Assembly: GCA_910577825.1 (NCBI GenBank)
Contig: CAJTOK010000024.1
Location: 1-50,321, forward strand
Direction of reading: 5' to 3'
DNA: 50,321 nt
From: an uncultured Lachnospiraceae bacterium
Lineage (GTDB): Bacteria > Bacillota > Clostridia > Lachnospirales > Lachnospiraceae
Position numbers and translations under genes: made by a program. Numbering within the stretch: the stretch's first letter is position 1; the number at the start of each line of letters is the position of its first letter. Below, piece by piece: positions 16,320 to 24,575 of the stretch. The notes below the pieces were generated by a model. It saw nothing but the letters and a program-made list of their open reading frames with translations, made no database searches and was not told where the DNA came from.

Positions 16320-18572
16320 ATGCAGGAAAAATTAGAACGCTGGATAAACTGGATGGAGTATGATGAGGTAGTATCTGGCAAGCATAATGCACCCCATAAT
16401 ATACTTGGTCTGCATGATTTTGATAAAGGGCAGGTATTTACAGTATTCAGGCCACATGCACAGAATGTCTTTATTACAGATATGGACGGCGGGAATATTA
16501 TCCAGCTTGAAGAAGTGGAAGAAGAATCGGGGTTTTATGGCAAATATGTGGACGGGCATAATTACAAAGCACCTTATAAAGTGCGTGTACAGTATTCAGA
16601 AAATGATACAGTGGAGTTTGTTGACCCTTACTGTTTCAAGCCGCAGATTACAGATGATGACCTTTACCTTTTTGCAGAGGGCAACCATTATGAAATATAT
16701 GATAAGCTTGGGGCACACCCTGTAACTGTAGATGGCGTAAAAGGGACATATTTTGCAGTATGGGCACCACATGCAAGGGCAGTCAGTGTAGTTGGAAGCT
16801 TTAATATGTGGGACGGTATGCTGCACCCTATGAGGACGCTTGAGGTATCAGGCGTTTATGAACTGTTTATACCAGGCGTAGAACCAGGGGCAATTTATAA
16901 ATATGAAATCCTTACAAGGCAGGGTGAAATCCTTTTAAAAGCTGACCCATATGCTAACTGCGCAGAACTGCGCCCTGATAATGCTTCTGTAGTTGCAGAC
17001 CTTACAGGATTTAAGTGGGATGATGACAAATGGATGAAGGAACGTGCCGCAAAGGACAGGGACAAGCTCAGAAAAGAACCAGTTTCAATTTATGAAACAC
17101 ATCTTGGCTCATGGAAGAAGAAAGATGATGGCACAGAGGACGGCTTCTATAATTACAGGGAACTTGCACCTATGCTTGCAGATTACCTGATTGAGATGGG
17201 ATATACACATATAGAGCTTATGGGTATTGCTGAATACCCGTTTGATGGTTCATGGGGATACCAGGTTACAGGATACTATGCACCAACAAGGCGTTATGGT
17301 GACCCACAGGACTTTATGTACTTTGTAAACTATATGCACAATAAGGGTATACATGTAATACTTGACTGGGTTCCGGCACATTTCCCAAGAGATGCACATG
17401 GGCTTGCAAGATTTGACGGGCAGCCTCTCTATGAGCATCCAGACCCACGTAGGGGTGAACATCCTCACTGGGGGACTTATATTTTCAATTATGCTTATAA
17501 GGAAGTTGAAAATTTCCTTATTGCTAACGGGCTGTTCTGGCTTAATAAGTTCCATATTGATGGTTTAAGGGTTGATGCTGTAGCCTCCATGCTGTATCTT
17601 GACTATGGCAAAAATGACGGTGAATGGCTTCCTAATGAAAATGGCGGCAAGGAAAACCTTGATGCAATAAATCTTTTTATGCACATGAATGAACAGTTTG
17701 AGGACAGAGCGCCAGGTACAGTAGTAATAGCTGAGGAATCTACATCATGGGCAGGGGTAACTGCACCTGTACAGCTTAAAGGACTGGGCTTTTTGTTTAA
17801 GTGGAATATGGGCTGGATGAACGATTTCCTTGAGTATATGAAACTTGACCCGTATTTCAGGTCATTTAACCATAATAAACTTACATTCAGTATGCACTAT
17901 GCGTATAGTGAAAACTTTATACAGGTGTTATCACATGATGAAGTAGTCCACGGCAAATGTTCCATGATTGAAAAAATGCCGGGTGAATATGAAGATAAAT
18001 TTGCCAATTTAAGGACAGCATATGGTTTTATGTATGGGCATCCTGGCAAGAAGCTGTTATTTATGGGACAGGAATTTGCGCAGTTCCGTGAGTGGAGTGA
18101 GGAAAGAAGCCTTGACTGGGAATTATTAGATTATGATATGCACAGGAAGATGAAGGCATATGTAAAAGATTTAAATAAGCTTTATTCTGAATATGAAGCA
18201 ATGTATATAAATGATTATGACCCTATTGGATTTGAATGGATGAGCTGTGATAATGCCAATATGAGCGTAGTAAGCTTTGTAAGACGCAGTTCTACTACAA
18301 AAAACCATCTTCTCTTTATCTGTAACTTTACACCAGTAGAGTATGATGGCTTCAGGACAGGTGTCCCATGTACTGGAAAATATACAAAGATATTGTGTTC
18401 AGATGATTTGTGTTATGGAGGTACAGGCGTAAAGAATACAAAAACAGTACAGGCAGAAAAAATTGAGTGCGAGGGCAGGGATTATTCTATAGAAATGAAT
18501 CTTCCGCCATTATCTGTGACAGTTTATAAATATGATTATAAAGAAGAAAAACAAGAAAAAGAAGAAAAATAA
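16320..18572 (+). CDS. glgB: 1,4-alpha-glucan branching enzyme
   Basis: Introduces alpha-1,6 branches into glycogen. From the chosen start it has 750 residues. An N-terminal CBM48-like region (about 1-220, including YFAVWAPHARAVSVVGSFNMWDG) is followed by the GH13 barrel. Catalytic residues are the nucleophile Asp near 418 in DGLRVDAV, the acid/base Glu near 472 in IAEEST and the third acid in LSHDEVVHGK. The C-terminal beta domain ends at VTVYKYDY, followed by a Lys/Glu-rich tail. The ATG at 16320 is chosen because GGAGG (16308-16312) is 7 nt before it; the ATG at 16314 is too close. With pgcA it forms a glycogen-synthesis pair, though glgC, glgA and glgP are not in view. Confidence 0.95.
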   Translation: MQEKLERWINWMEYDEVVSGKHNAPHNILGLHDFDKGQVFTVFRPHAQNVFITDMDGGNIIQLEEVEEESGFYGKYVDGHNYKAPYKVRVQYSENDTVEFVDPYCFKPQITDDDLYLFAEGNHYEIYDKLGAHPVTVDGVKGTYFAVWAPHARAVSVVGSFNMWDGMLHPMRTLEVSGVYELFIPGVEPGAIYKYEILTRQGEILLKADPYANCAELRPDNASVVADLTGFKWDDDKWMKERAAKDRDKLRKEPVSIYETHLGSWKKKDDGTEDGFYNYRELAPMLADYLIEMGYTHIELMGIAEYPFDGSWGYQVTGYYAPTRRYGDPQDFMYFVNYMHNKGIHVILDWVPAHFPRDAHGLARFDGQPLYEHPDPRRGEHPHWGTYIFNYAYKEVENFLIANGLFWLNKFHIDGLRVDAVASMLYLDYGKNDGEWLPNENGGKENLDAINLFMHMNEQFEDRAPGTVVIAEESTSWAGVTAPVQLKGLGFLFKWNMGWMNDFLEYMKLDPYFRSFNHNKLTFSMHYAYSENFIQVLSHDEVVHGKCSMIEKMPGEYEDKFANLRTAYGFMYGHPGKKLLFMGQEFAQFREWSEERSLDWELLDYDMHRKMKAYVKDLNKLYSEYEAMYINDYDPIGFEWMSCDNANMSVVSFVRRSSTTKNHLLFICNFTPVEYDGFRTGVPCTGKYTKILCSDDLCYGGTGVKNTKTVQAEKIECEGRDYSIEMNLPPLSVTVYKYDYKEEKQEKEEK

Positions 18573-18594
18573 AATATTAATTTAAAACTAATAC

Positions 18595-18624
18595 AGATAC
18601 CCCGCTGGCAGCAGCGGGGTATCT
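18595..18624. terminator. Shared hairpin between convergent genes
   Basis: AGATACCCCGCTG and CAGCGGGGTATCT form a perfect 13-bp stem with a 4-nt loop, between glgB (plus) and the muramidase gene (minus). There is no strong U-tract on either side, yet the position suggests a bidirectional terminator. Confidence 0.75.
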
Positions 18625-18640
18625 GGTGTTATTATAGTAT

Positions 18641-20575
18641 TTATTTGTTGATGTATCCTGATGCTACATAGCCTGTATAAAGTTTTTTGCCATCGTAATA
18701 ATTAGTTTTATACCATACTTTTGACTTTACATTTACTTTTTTAAGAAGTGCAACAGGAGTGCCTTCTGGTATAACTGCAAGGACTTTTTTATTAGTGCCT
18801 GCTGCCTTGCGCATATTAAGTGCGGCAGTAGTTTTGCCAAGTGAATAAAATTCCAGTGCAAGTCCTGATGGAAGGTATCCATTGTAAGCCTTGGATTTAA
18901 CTATATAATTTACATGGAGGTATGAAGTATTATCATTTAAATATGTTTTGCCAAGGTATTCTACAGTACAGTTCTTTGGAAGGGAAACAAGTTTTGCCGA
19001 ACCAGAAGCAGGTGTTTTTAATAAATTAGTTTTAGCTGGCATTATAGCAGCTTTCTTTGTCTTCATTGTAGCTGCTGTAAGCGTGGTATAGCTGCTGTGG
19101 TATGTTTTCCCATCTATTTTAGCATATGAACGGATTTTGTAATAATACTCATGGTCAGCCAGTAATTTTGTATTCTTATAGGAAGATGTTGTTCCATTTG
19201 TAATGGTTTTAATCTTTTTATATGTACCATTATAAACATCAGCCCTGTAAATCTGGTATCCATGTGCCCCGGTAAGGTTATCCCATGCTAAGGTTATAGC
19301 CTTATTAGACGGGCTTCCTGAAAAATAACTTGTCCTGGCTGGTTTAATTATAAAGCTTGTTGTTATAGTTCCTGTATAATTGCCAATGCCGGTAATTGTA
19401 ACAGAAGCCTTGCCAGCATTTATATTATCAGTATATGTTATCTCATAATCTTCATCTTCTATTAATTCACTGCCATTTAATGAAATCACAGGAGATGGCA
19501 TTATTTCATCACCAGTATACACTTCATCAGAAATTGCCTGGATTTCTGCATCTGACAGGCTGGCAGTTACAACAGGTTCTTCAGTTACAACAGGTTTAGG
19601 AGTTTTTGACGGTTCAGGAGTTTTTGTAGGTTTAGGAGTTTTTGTAGGTTTAGGGGTTTCCGAAGGCTTAGGTGTTTTTGTAGGTTTAGGAGTTTCCGCA
19701 GGTTTAGGGGTTTCTGAAGGCTTAGGTGTTGTGTCAGGTGTTCCAGTTACAGCAGGTGTTCCAGTTATGGCAGGAGGAACAGTAATAACAGTATTGCCAT
19801 CTAAACCAGTATCTGTATACCAGAAATTGCAGTCAACTTTTCCTGATATGCCATCTACCGAACCAGAACTTGTATATTGCCAGTATTCATATGGATTTGA
19901 ATAAGTGGTTTTTGTAGTATAATTAGCAAGCCATATTTTGTAGCTTTTTGAAAGCTTTGTTCCGTTAATAAGATTGGCAAAATCACTTTTATTAGCATAA
20001 ATCATAGGTTCATAACCAGCTTCTTTAATTGTGTCACAGAATGCAATACAGTTATTGGTGGCAGCAGATTTACTAAGATTTGCTTTATACATCCTGCCAA
20101 TAGGCCCGTTTGAATCAGTAGGAAATTCATAATCAATAACTACAGGAAGCGTTACATCATAATCCTTAATCTTTTCAAGGCAGTATTCAGCTTCGGCTAT
20201 AGCTTCTTTTTTATTTATGGCTTCTGTAAAATAATAAACGCCCACTTTTATGCCAGCATCAAGCGCACCTTCGATATTATCAACGAATTTAGTATCAGTA
20301 CAAAGAGTACCAGCAGAACCATATCCACGGTATCCAACACGTATAATGGCAAAATCAACACCAGAATCTTTTACTTCTTCCCAGTCAATATTTTTATTAT
20401 AATAGGAAACATCAATGCCATTATAAATATTCATTCCATCAAAAACATCAGCATGGGTATAGGTTTTATTGTCAAAAATCCCTTCTGTCTGTGATGCAGC
20501 AGAAGCATATGGGGCAGCACTGTTTAGTAATAATAAAGCAGCAGAGAGCCTGCATAATATTTTACGTATATTCAT
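18641..20575 (-). CDS. Secreted GH25 muramidase with Pro/Thr linker, FN3-like and SH3-like domains
   Basis: A 644-residue exported cell-wall hydrolase. The signal peptide (1-27) probably ends at ASA. The GH25 lysozyme domain spans about 50-255: it starts GIDVSYYN (Asp55) and has the catalytic DxE in VVIDYE (Asp148, Glu150). Residues 283-330 are eight six-residue repeats of the TPKPxx type, a flexible wall-spanning linker. After it come a bacterial-Ig/MBG-like repeat (about 340-405, YTGDEIMPSP ... GIGNYTG), an FN3-like domain (about 410-510) and two SH3-like segments to the C-terminus (the last with LNMRKAAGTNKKVLAVIPEG). It should cut N-acetylmuramic bonds of peptidoglycan, for wall turnover or attack on other cells. 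GGAGG precedes the start. No phage genes surround it, so it is not an obvious endolysin. Confidence 0.92.
   Translation of the reverse strand: MNIRKILCRLSAALLLLNSAAPYASAASQTEGIFDNKTYTHADVFDGMNIYNGIDVSYYNKNIDWEEVKDSGVDFAIIRVGYRGYGSAGTLCTDTKFVDNIEGALDAGIKVGVYYFTEAINKKEAIAEAEYCLEKIKDYDVTLPVVIDYEFPTDSNGPIGRMYKANLSKSAATNNCIAFCDTIKEAGYEPMIYANKSDFANLINGTKLSKSYKIWLANYTTKTTYSNPYEYWQYTSSGSVDGISGKVDCNFWYTDTGLDGNTVITVPPAITGTPAVTGTPDTTPKPSETPKPAETPKPTKTPKPSETPKPTKTPKPTKTPEPSKTPKPVVTEEPVVTASLSDAEIQAISDEVYTGDEIMPSPVISLNGSELIEDEDYEITYTDNINAGKASVTITGIGNYTGTITTSFIIKPARTSYFSGSPSNKAITLAWDNLTGAHGYQIYRADVYNGTYKKIKTITNGTTSSYKNTKLLADHEYYYKIRSYAKIDGKTYHSSYTTLTAATMKTKKAAIMPAKTNLLKTPASGSAKLVSLPKNCTVEYLGKTYLNDNTSYLHVNYIVKSKAYNGYLPSGLALEFYSLGKTTAALNMRKAAGTNKKVLAVIPEGTPVALLKKVNVKSKVWYKTNYYDGKKLYTGYVASGYINK
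19586..19729 (-). repeat. 18-bp tandem repeats coding the TPKPxx linker
   Basis: Eight consecutive 18-bp units inside the muramidase gene encode TPKPSE, TPKPAE, TPKPTK, TPKPSE, TPKPTK, TPKPTK, TPEPSK and TPKPVV. Such repeats readily change copy number, so linker length may vary between strains. Confidence 0.9.
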
Positions 20576-20847
20576 ATAAATCCTCCAGATACCAGACTAT
20601 TTCTGGGTAGTTAATATATTATATATACATGGTTGTTGTGACAAAATTATGGTTACTTTTCACATATATGCACTAAATATGCAGATTTTTGGTGATTTTT
20701 CTGATGGTATACAGAAAAAGAATTTCTGTAATTAAAATTTGAATAATATATGGTAAATTAAGGCATATTTATGTCACTTAAAATTATCTTTACAATATGT
20801 TTACAATTTATTCACAGCTTACACATTTGTAATTCATAAACCTTGAA

Positions 20848-20947
20848 TATAATGTAACTGTCAAATGAAATAAAAACATTTGATAAGTGCTTAAATTTTT
20901 TCATACCTTCTCCTTTAAGAAACGCTTCTCCAGGCGTTTCTTTTTTT
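20848..20947 (+). ncRNA. Candidate small RNA with CU-rich anti-Shine-Dalgarno segments
   Basis: Lies in a 400-bp gap (20576-20975) between two leftward genes. A plus-strand intrinsic terminator (20919-20947) has no plus-strand gene before it. A TATAAT (20848-20853) would start an RNA near 20860. That RNA would hold a hairpin TCAAATG/CATTTGA (20861-20883), a single-stranded CCTTCTCCTTT (20906-20916) and the terminator hairpin with CTCC in its loop. CU-rich unpaired segments of this kind are how RsaE-like Firmicute sRNAs pair with ribosome sites. The -35 box is weak. Rival reading: the complement of the CU-rich segment is a good ribosome site for a 30-codon minus-strand frame (MKKFKHLSN...). 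The rest of the gap holds only the muramidase promoter region. Confidence 0.45.
20919..20947 (+). terminator. Orphan plus-strand terminator
   Basis: GAAACGC (20919-20925), loop TTCTCCAG, GCGTTTC (20934-20940), then seven T residues. A textbook intrinsic terminator reading rightward, although both neighbouring genes read leftward. Confidence 0.85.
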
Positions 20948-20975
20948 GTCCGGGAATATATGTTTTTAGAATATT

Positions 20976-21488
20976 TTATTTATGTACGGTTTTTATAATC
21001 CGTTTCCAAATCCACCAGAATATTAACCCTGCGCATATCCCGGCCAATGCCCCAAGGCTGTCAATTCCCACATCTGCAAGGTTTCCGTCCCGTCCATCTA
21101 CAAAAATCTGGTGGAACTCATCAGTACAGGCATAACATGCAGAAAATAACTCACTGCAAAACACAACTTTTAATTTATAATAACTTTTTCCTTCACATAT
21201 AAAAGCAAATGGAAGTATAAGTGTACAGCCCAGTGCCATATATTCGAGAAAATGCCCTGCCTTGCGTACACGATGGTGTATTAAATCATAGCCTTCAGAA
21301 TTTACATCAAAAGAAATGCCTGTAAACTGTCCTATCTTCTGCATTACAAGTTCGGCTATTGGTATGCTTGTGTTAGAAGAATCATCTGCTGCCATTGAAG
21401 AAAAATTAAAAATTATAAACATAATACATATTGCTGGAATCCATATTGCAATATGCCTTAAAAACCATTTTGTATTAATTCTGTCCAT
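20976..21488 (-). CDS. VanZ-like membrane protein
   Basis: A 170-residue protein of the VanZ family, with about four membrane helices. The family pattern RKAGHFLEYMALG, followed by ACTDEFHQIFVDGRDGNLADVGIDSLGALAG, is clear. VanZ of Enterococcus gives low-level teicoplanin resistance, but most chromosomal homologues have no known job and no van genes are near. The ribosome site ACGGAG lies 8 nt before the ATG. It is transcribed alone, divergently from the FIST-GGDEF gene. Confidence 0.88.
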   Translation of the reverse strand: MDRINTKWFLRHIAIWIPAICIMFIIFNFSSMAADDSSNTSIPIAELVMQKIGQFTGISFDVNSEGYDLIHHRVRKAGHFLEYMALGCTLILPFAFICEGKSYYKLKVVFCSELFSACYACTDEFHQIFVDGRDGNLADVGIDSLGALAGICAGLIFWWIWKRIIKTVHK

Positions 21489-21607
21489 AATTAAACTCCG
21501 TCTGTATTATAATTTATTTTCCATCCATGTTACTCTTTTAGTTATAAAATGTCAATTATTTTATATTATGTTACTTAAGTTTCACGTGCATATTCTGAAA
21601 TTTGTGA

Positions 21608-21636
21608 TTGCAAAGCAAGCCCTTAAAAGCTATAAT
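21608..21636 (+). promoter_or_regulatory. Promoter of the FIST-GGDEF gene
   Basis: TTGCAA (21608-21613), 17-bp spacer, TATAAT (21631-21636), about 100 nt before the start codon. Confidence 0.75.
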
Positions 21637-21737
21637 TAAAGTTAATGAAGTTATTTATACAGATTATTGTGTTAGTGGAAATGTATAAGGTATGTATTTG
21701 TTTTAAATTATTTATTTTATATGGGGGATAAAACTTT

Positions 21738-23510
21738 ATGAAGCAGTTTATGTTTGGATACAGGGATGCAGAAACATTTAATGGCAGGCTTACAGAATTT
21801 AAAAGCCTGTGCAGTATAAATAATGTTTCTAAAATGATGTTCCAGATTTATTCAGAAATACTGGAAGAGGACAAAATCAGTGAGGTATGCAGTATTATTG
21901 AAGAAGTATTTCCAGATACTTTATATATGGGGTGTTCAACAAGTGGCAATATTACAGACTGCCAGCTTGCACATCCTGTAACTGTTGCATGTACTGTTTT
22001 TGAGTTTCCATCAACACAGGTAAAGATTTACCAGTATGACATTGGCAATGAACCTGTAAACAGCATAACCTGGAAGATACTTGAGGAATCAAGGTTAAAC
22101 CCGTGGGTAAAGGCAATAGAACTGTTTTTTACAATCCCAGAAAATTCTTCTACCCGTTTTTGTGACGGTTTGAAAGAATTAAGGGAGGATATCCAGGTTT
22201 TTGGAGGTGTTGCATGCAGTGATGATATTACAAGTGATGCTTCATGTGTATTTTCAAAAGACGGGGGATATTCCAGAAAGTCTATAATTGCTGTATTTTA
22301 TGGTGGGAATGATTTTTATGTTGATTCTATAAATGTAACTGGCTGGAAACCTCTTGGAAGAAAGTTCCATGTCACAAAATCGGATGGCTGTATTTTACAT
22401 GAGCTTGACGGCATTCCTGCATATGATGTTTACCATAAATACCTTAATATTAAAAATGATGAAAATTTCTTCTATAATACCTTGGAATTTCCTTTATTTT
22501 ATGAACATAATGGAACTACAATACTCCGCACCCCTGTAGCAAGTAATGCAGATGGTTCTATTACAATGACTTCGGATATGGATATTGGTTCGGTGGTGCG
22601 TATATCTTATGGTGACCCGGGTACAATTATTGAGAGCATAAAAGAGGACAGCAAAAAGCTTTATGAGTTCCAGCCTGATTTAATGCACATTTTTTCATGT
22701 GCAGCAAGGCGTACTTTCTGGACTTCAAAAGAGCCTACATATGAGATATACCCGTTTAAAGATATATCACCTTCATCAGGTTTTTTCTCACATGGTGAGT
22801 TTTTGCGTACAAAGGGTAATTTAAACCAGCATAATGTAACACTTGTTATTGCAGGGATGAGGGAAGGAAATAGGAAAGAGCTGTCTGCACCTGTTATCCC
22901 GTCAGGGGAAAAAGAACTTTCAAAAGTCCCGCTGGTATCAAGGCTTGCTACATTTATAAGCGTTACATCGCTGGAATTAGAAGAAATTAATAAAAAGCTC
23001 GGGCTTGCTAATGACAAGCTTAAGACAGCAGCAATAATTGACGGGATGACAGGGCTTTATAACCGCAAGGAGATACAGACACAGATAGAAAAGAAGCTTG
23101 GCAATATTAACAGGACAAAGTTTTCAATAGCTATGTTTGATATAGATAATTTCAAGCAGGTAAATGATACATATGGACACCAGGAGGGGGATGCGGTTAT
23201 TATTGCCCTTGCTGGCATATTAAATAATGAACGTGCAATTTATACAGAGAAACTTTCTGCAGGGAGATGGGGCGGTGAGGAATTTATGCTGCTTTTAAAT
23301 GATACTGATATTTCGGCAGCAACACTTATAGCAGACCTTATACGGCAGTGCTTTTCTAATACATCTTTTCCGTCAGTAAGGACACAGACAGTAAGTGTAG
23401 GTGTAACACAGGCAAGGGAAGATGACAGTATTGATACATTATGTACAAGGGTTGATACTGCTTTATATAAAGCTAAGAAAACCGGCAAAAACAGAGTAGT
23501 TGTTATATAA
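21738..23510 (+). CDS. FIST-domain diguanylate cyclase
   Basis: A 590-residue soluble signalling protein. The first 370 residues match the FIST sensor pair (FIST_N, then FIST_C, with segments such as LYMGCSTSGNI and FGGVACSDDI), a cytoplasmic module thought to bind small ligands such as amino acids. A short helix (about 395-430) links to a GGDEF domain (DGMTGLYNRKE to the end). The active site is GGEEF at 512-516, which supports synthesis of cyclic di-GMP from two GTP. The product-inhibition I-site (RxxD just before GGEEF) is absent: the segment reads EKLSAGRWGGEEF. It should therefore be active and not feedback-inhibited at that site. It has its own promoter, and the ribosome site GGGGGATAA lies before the ATG. 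Confidence 0.9.
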   Translation: MKQFMFGYRDAETFNGRLTEFKSLCSINNVSKMMFQIYSEILEEDKISEVCSIIEEVFPDTLYMGCSTSGNITDCQLAHPVTVACTVFEFPSTQVKIYQYDIGNEPVNSITWKILEESRLNPWVKAIELFFTIPENSSTRFCDGLKELREDIQVFGGVACSDDITSDASCVFSKDGGYSRKSIIAVFYGGNDFYVDSINVTGWKPLGRKFHVTKSDGCILHELDGIPAYDVYHKYLNIKNDENFFYNTLEFPLFYEHNGTTILRTPVASNADGSITMTSDMDIGSVVRISYGDPGTIIESIKEDSKKLYEFQPDLMHIFSCAARRTFWTSKEPTYEIYPFKDISPSSGFFSHGEFLRTKGNLNQHNVTLVIAGMREGNRKELSAPVIPSGEKELSKVPLVSRLATFISVTSLELEEINKKLGLANDKLKTAAIIDGMTGLYNRKEIQTQIEKKLGNINRTKFSIAMFDIDNFKQVNDTYGHQEGDAVIIALAGILNNERAIYTEKLSAGRWGGEEFMLLLNDTDISAATLIADLIRQCFSNTSFPSVRTQTVSVGVTQAREDDSIDTLCTRVDTALYKAKKTGKNRVVVI

Positions 23511-23577
23511 TGTATAAAAATAGCTGTAAAAAAACTGTACAAATCCGTTTTCTTGTGATATTATCTAACGTAGCTGA

Positions 23578-23649
23578 GTGGTATCCATGCAATGGAACTG
23601 CATCAGATGGTAAAATACCACCATTATGCCAGTTTAGCAGAGAGGTGGT
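23578..23649 (+). promoter_or_regulatory. Candidate regulatory leader RNA of the pantothenate operon
   Basis: A hairpin with outer stem GTGGTAT (23578-23584) and ATACCAC (23615-23621) and inner stem CCATGCA with TGCAT...GG, leaving unpaired CAGAT and TAAA on the 3' side. The segment ACCACC (23617-23622) can pair instead with GGTGGT (23644-23649), which contains the ribosome site of the next gene. The two pairings exclude each other, which is how a translational riboswitch works. A promoter-like TGTACA, 17 bp, TATTAT lies just upstream (about 23536-23564). The pan RNA motif is known to precede panB/panC/panD operons in Firmicutes, so this may be a member, but its consensus was not checked here. 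Confidence 0.45.
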
Positions 23650-23652
23650 TAA

Positions 23653-24495
23653 TTGGTTATTGGCTTTATTGGGGCTGGCAGGACTGGGTGTACCCTTGGG
23701 AAGTATCTTAACGGGCATGCTGCAGTTGCCGGCTATTATAGCAGGACAAGGCAGAGCGCTGACAATGCGGCGGCTTTTACACAGTCCAGTGCTTTTTATG
23801 ATTTGGAAACCCTTGTAAATAATTGTGATACAATATTTATCACTACACCAGACAGGGCTATTAGTGAAGTGTGGGAGTGTATAAGACATTATAGTATAAA
23901 AAATAAAACAATCTGTCATTTTAGTGGTTCATTATCATCTGGTATTTTTTCAGGGATTGGGGATACAGGTGCATCCTGCTGCTCAGTCCATCCTATGTAT
24001 GCATTCAGCAATAAATACACATCTTATTTACAATTTAATACAGCATGTCTGTCAGTTGAAGGACAAGAAACTGCCATACAGAAAATAAAAGGGCTTTTTG
24101 GCGGCCTTGGGCATAATGTATTTACAATTAATTCATGTGACAAGGCAAAATACCATGCTGCCGCAGCTTTTGCAAGCAATTATGTTACAGGGGTTATGCA
24201 CATAGCAATACAGCTGCTTAAAGAGTGTGGGTTTAGTGAAAGTGATGCAAGAAAGCTCCTTGCCCCTGTTTCACTTGGCAATATAAATTCTGTACTGGCA
24301 GACGGTACAGTGAGAGCACTTACAGGACCAGTGGAACGTGGTGATATACCAACTATAAAAAAGCATCTTGGTGTTTTAGAAGATGCAGATATTATAAAGA
24401 TATATAAAGAACTGGGAAATGTGCTTGTGTCCATTGCAGAAGAGAAAAATCCAGGCAGGGATTATACAGGGCTTAAAGACTGCTTTGCCGGTTAG
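23653..24495 (+). CDS. Rossmann-like / DUF2520 oxidoreductase, candidate ketopantoate reductase
   Basis: A 280-residue protein: NAD(P)-binding Rossmann fold at the N-terminus (GFIGAGRTG, residues 4-12), then a DUF2520 helical domain with the conserved SVHPMYAFS (about 112-120) and KAKYHAAAAFASNYVTG (about 165-180). The layout is that of 6-phosphogluconate dehydrogenase-like reductases such as PanE. It starts the operon panB-panC-panD-coaBC, where the only missing step to pantothenate is reduction of ketopantoate to pantoate, and no panE is present. It is therefore a good candidate for that reaction, though IlvC could also supply it. The start is TTG (23653), with AGAGGTGG just before it; no ATG fits. 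Translation may be governed by the leader RNA. Confidence 0.8.
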   Translation: MVIGFIGAGRTGCTLGKYLNGHAAVAGYYSRTRQSADNAAAFTQSSAFYDLETLVNNCDTIFITTPDRAISEVWECIRHYSIKNKTICHFSGSLSSGIFSGIGDTGASCCSVHPMYAFSNKYTSYLQFNTACLSVEGQETAIQKIKGLFGGLGHNVFTINSCDKAKYHAAAAFASNYVTGVMHIAIQLLKECGFSESDARKLLAPVSLGNINSVLADGTVRALTGPVERGDIPTIKKHLGVLEDADIIKIYKELGNVLVSIAEEKNPGRDYTGLKDCFAG

Positions 24496-24508
24496 GTATT
24501 GTGCATTG

Positions 24509-24560
24509 GCACTGTCTGCATAATACAGGATAAAAGGCATCCGGATTATTATTACAGTGC
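24509..24560 (+). promoter_or_regulatory. Extended hairpin before panB
   Basis: Arms GCACTGT (24509-24515) and ACAGTGC (24554-24560) enclose ATAATA/TATTAT and GGAT/ATCC pairs, separated by small bulges. It fills the gap between the DUF2520 gene and panB, just before the panB ribosome site (GAGGGGG). It may be a second control element or a processing site. Confidence 0.4.
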
Positions 24561-24575
24561 AGAAATGAGGGGGAA

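Noticed and set aside
18641..20575. Prophage endolysin
   Set aside because: The GH25 protein has a signal peptide, long wall linker and FN3-like domain, and there are no holin, tail or integrase genes around it.
20976..21488. Glycopeptide resistance (van) locus
   Set aside because: Only a VanZ-family protein is present; there are no vanHAX or vanRS homologues beside it, and the family is broad.
23566..23640. tRNA-like sequence (GTAGCTGAGTGGTA) before the pan operon
   Set aside because: It looks like a tRNA D-arm, but there is no acceptor stem, anticodon arm or GGTTCGA T-loop; the leader RNA explanation fits better.
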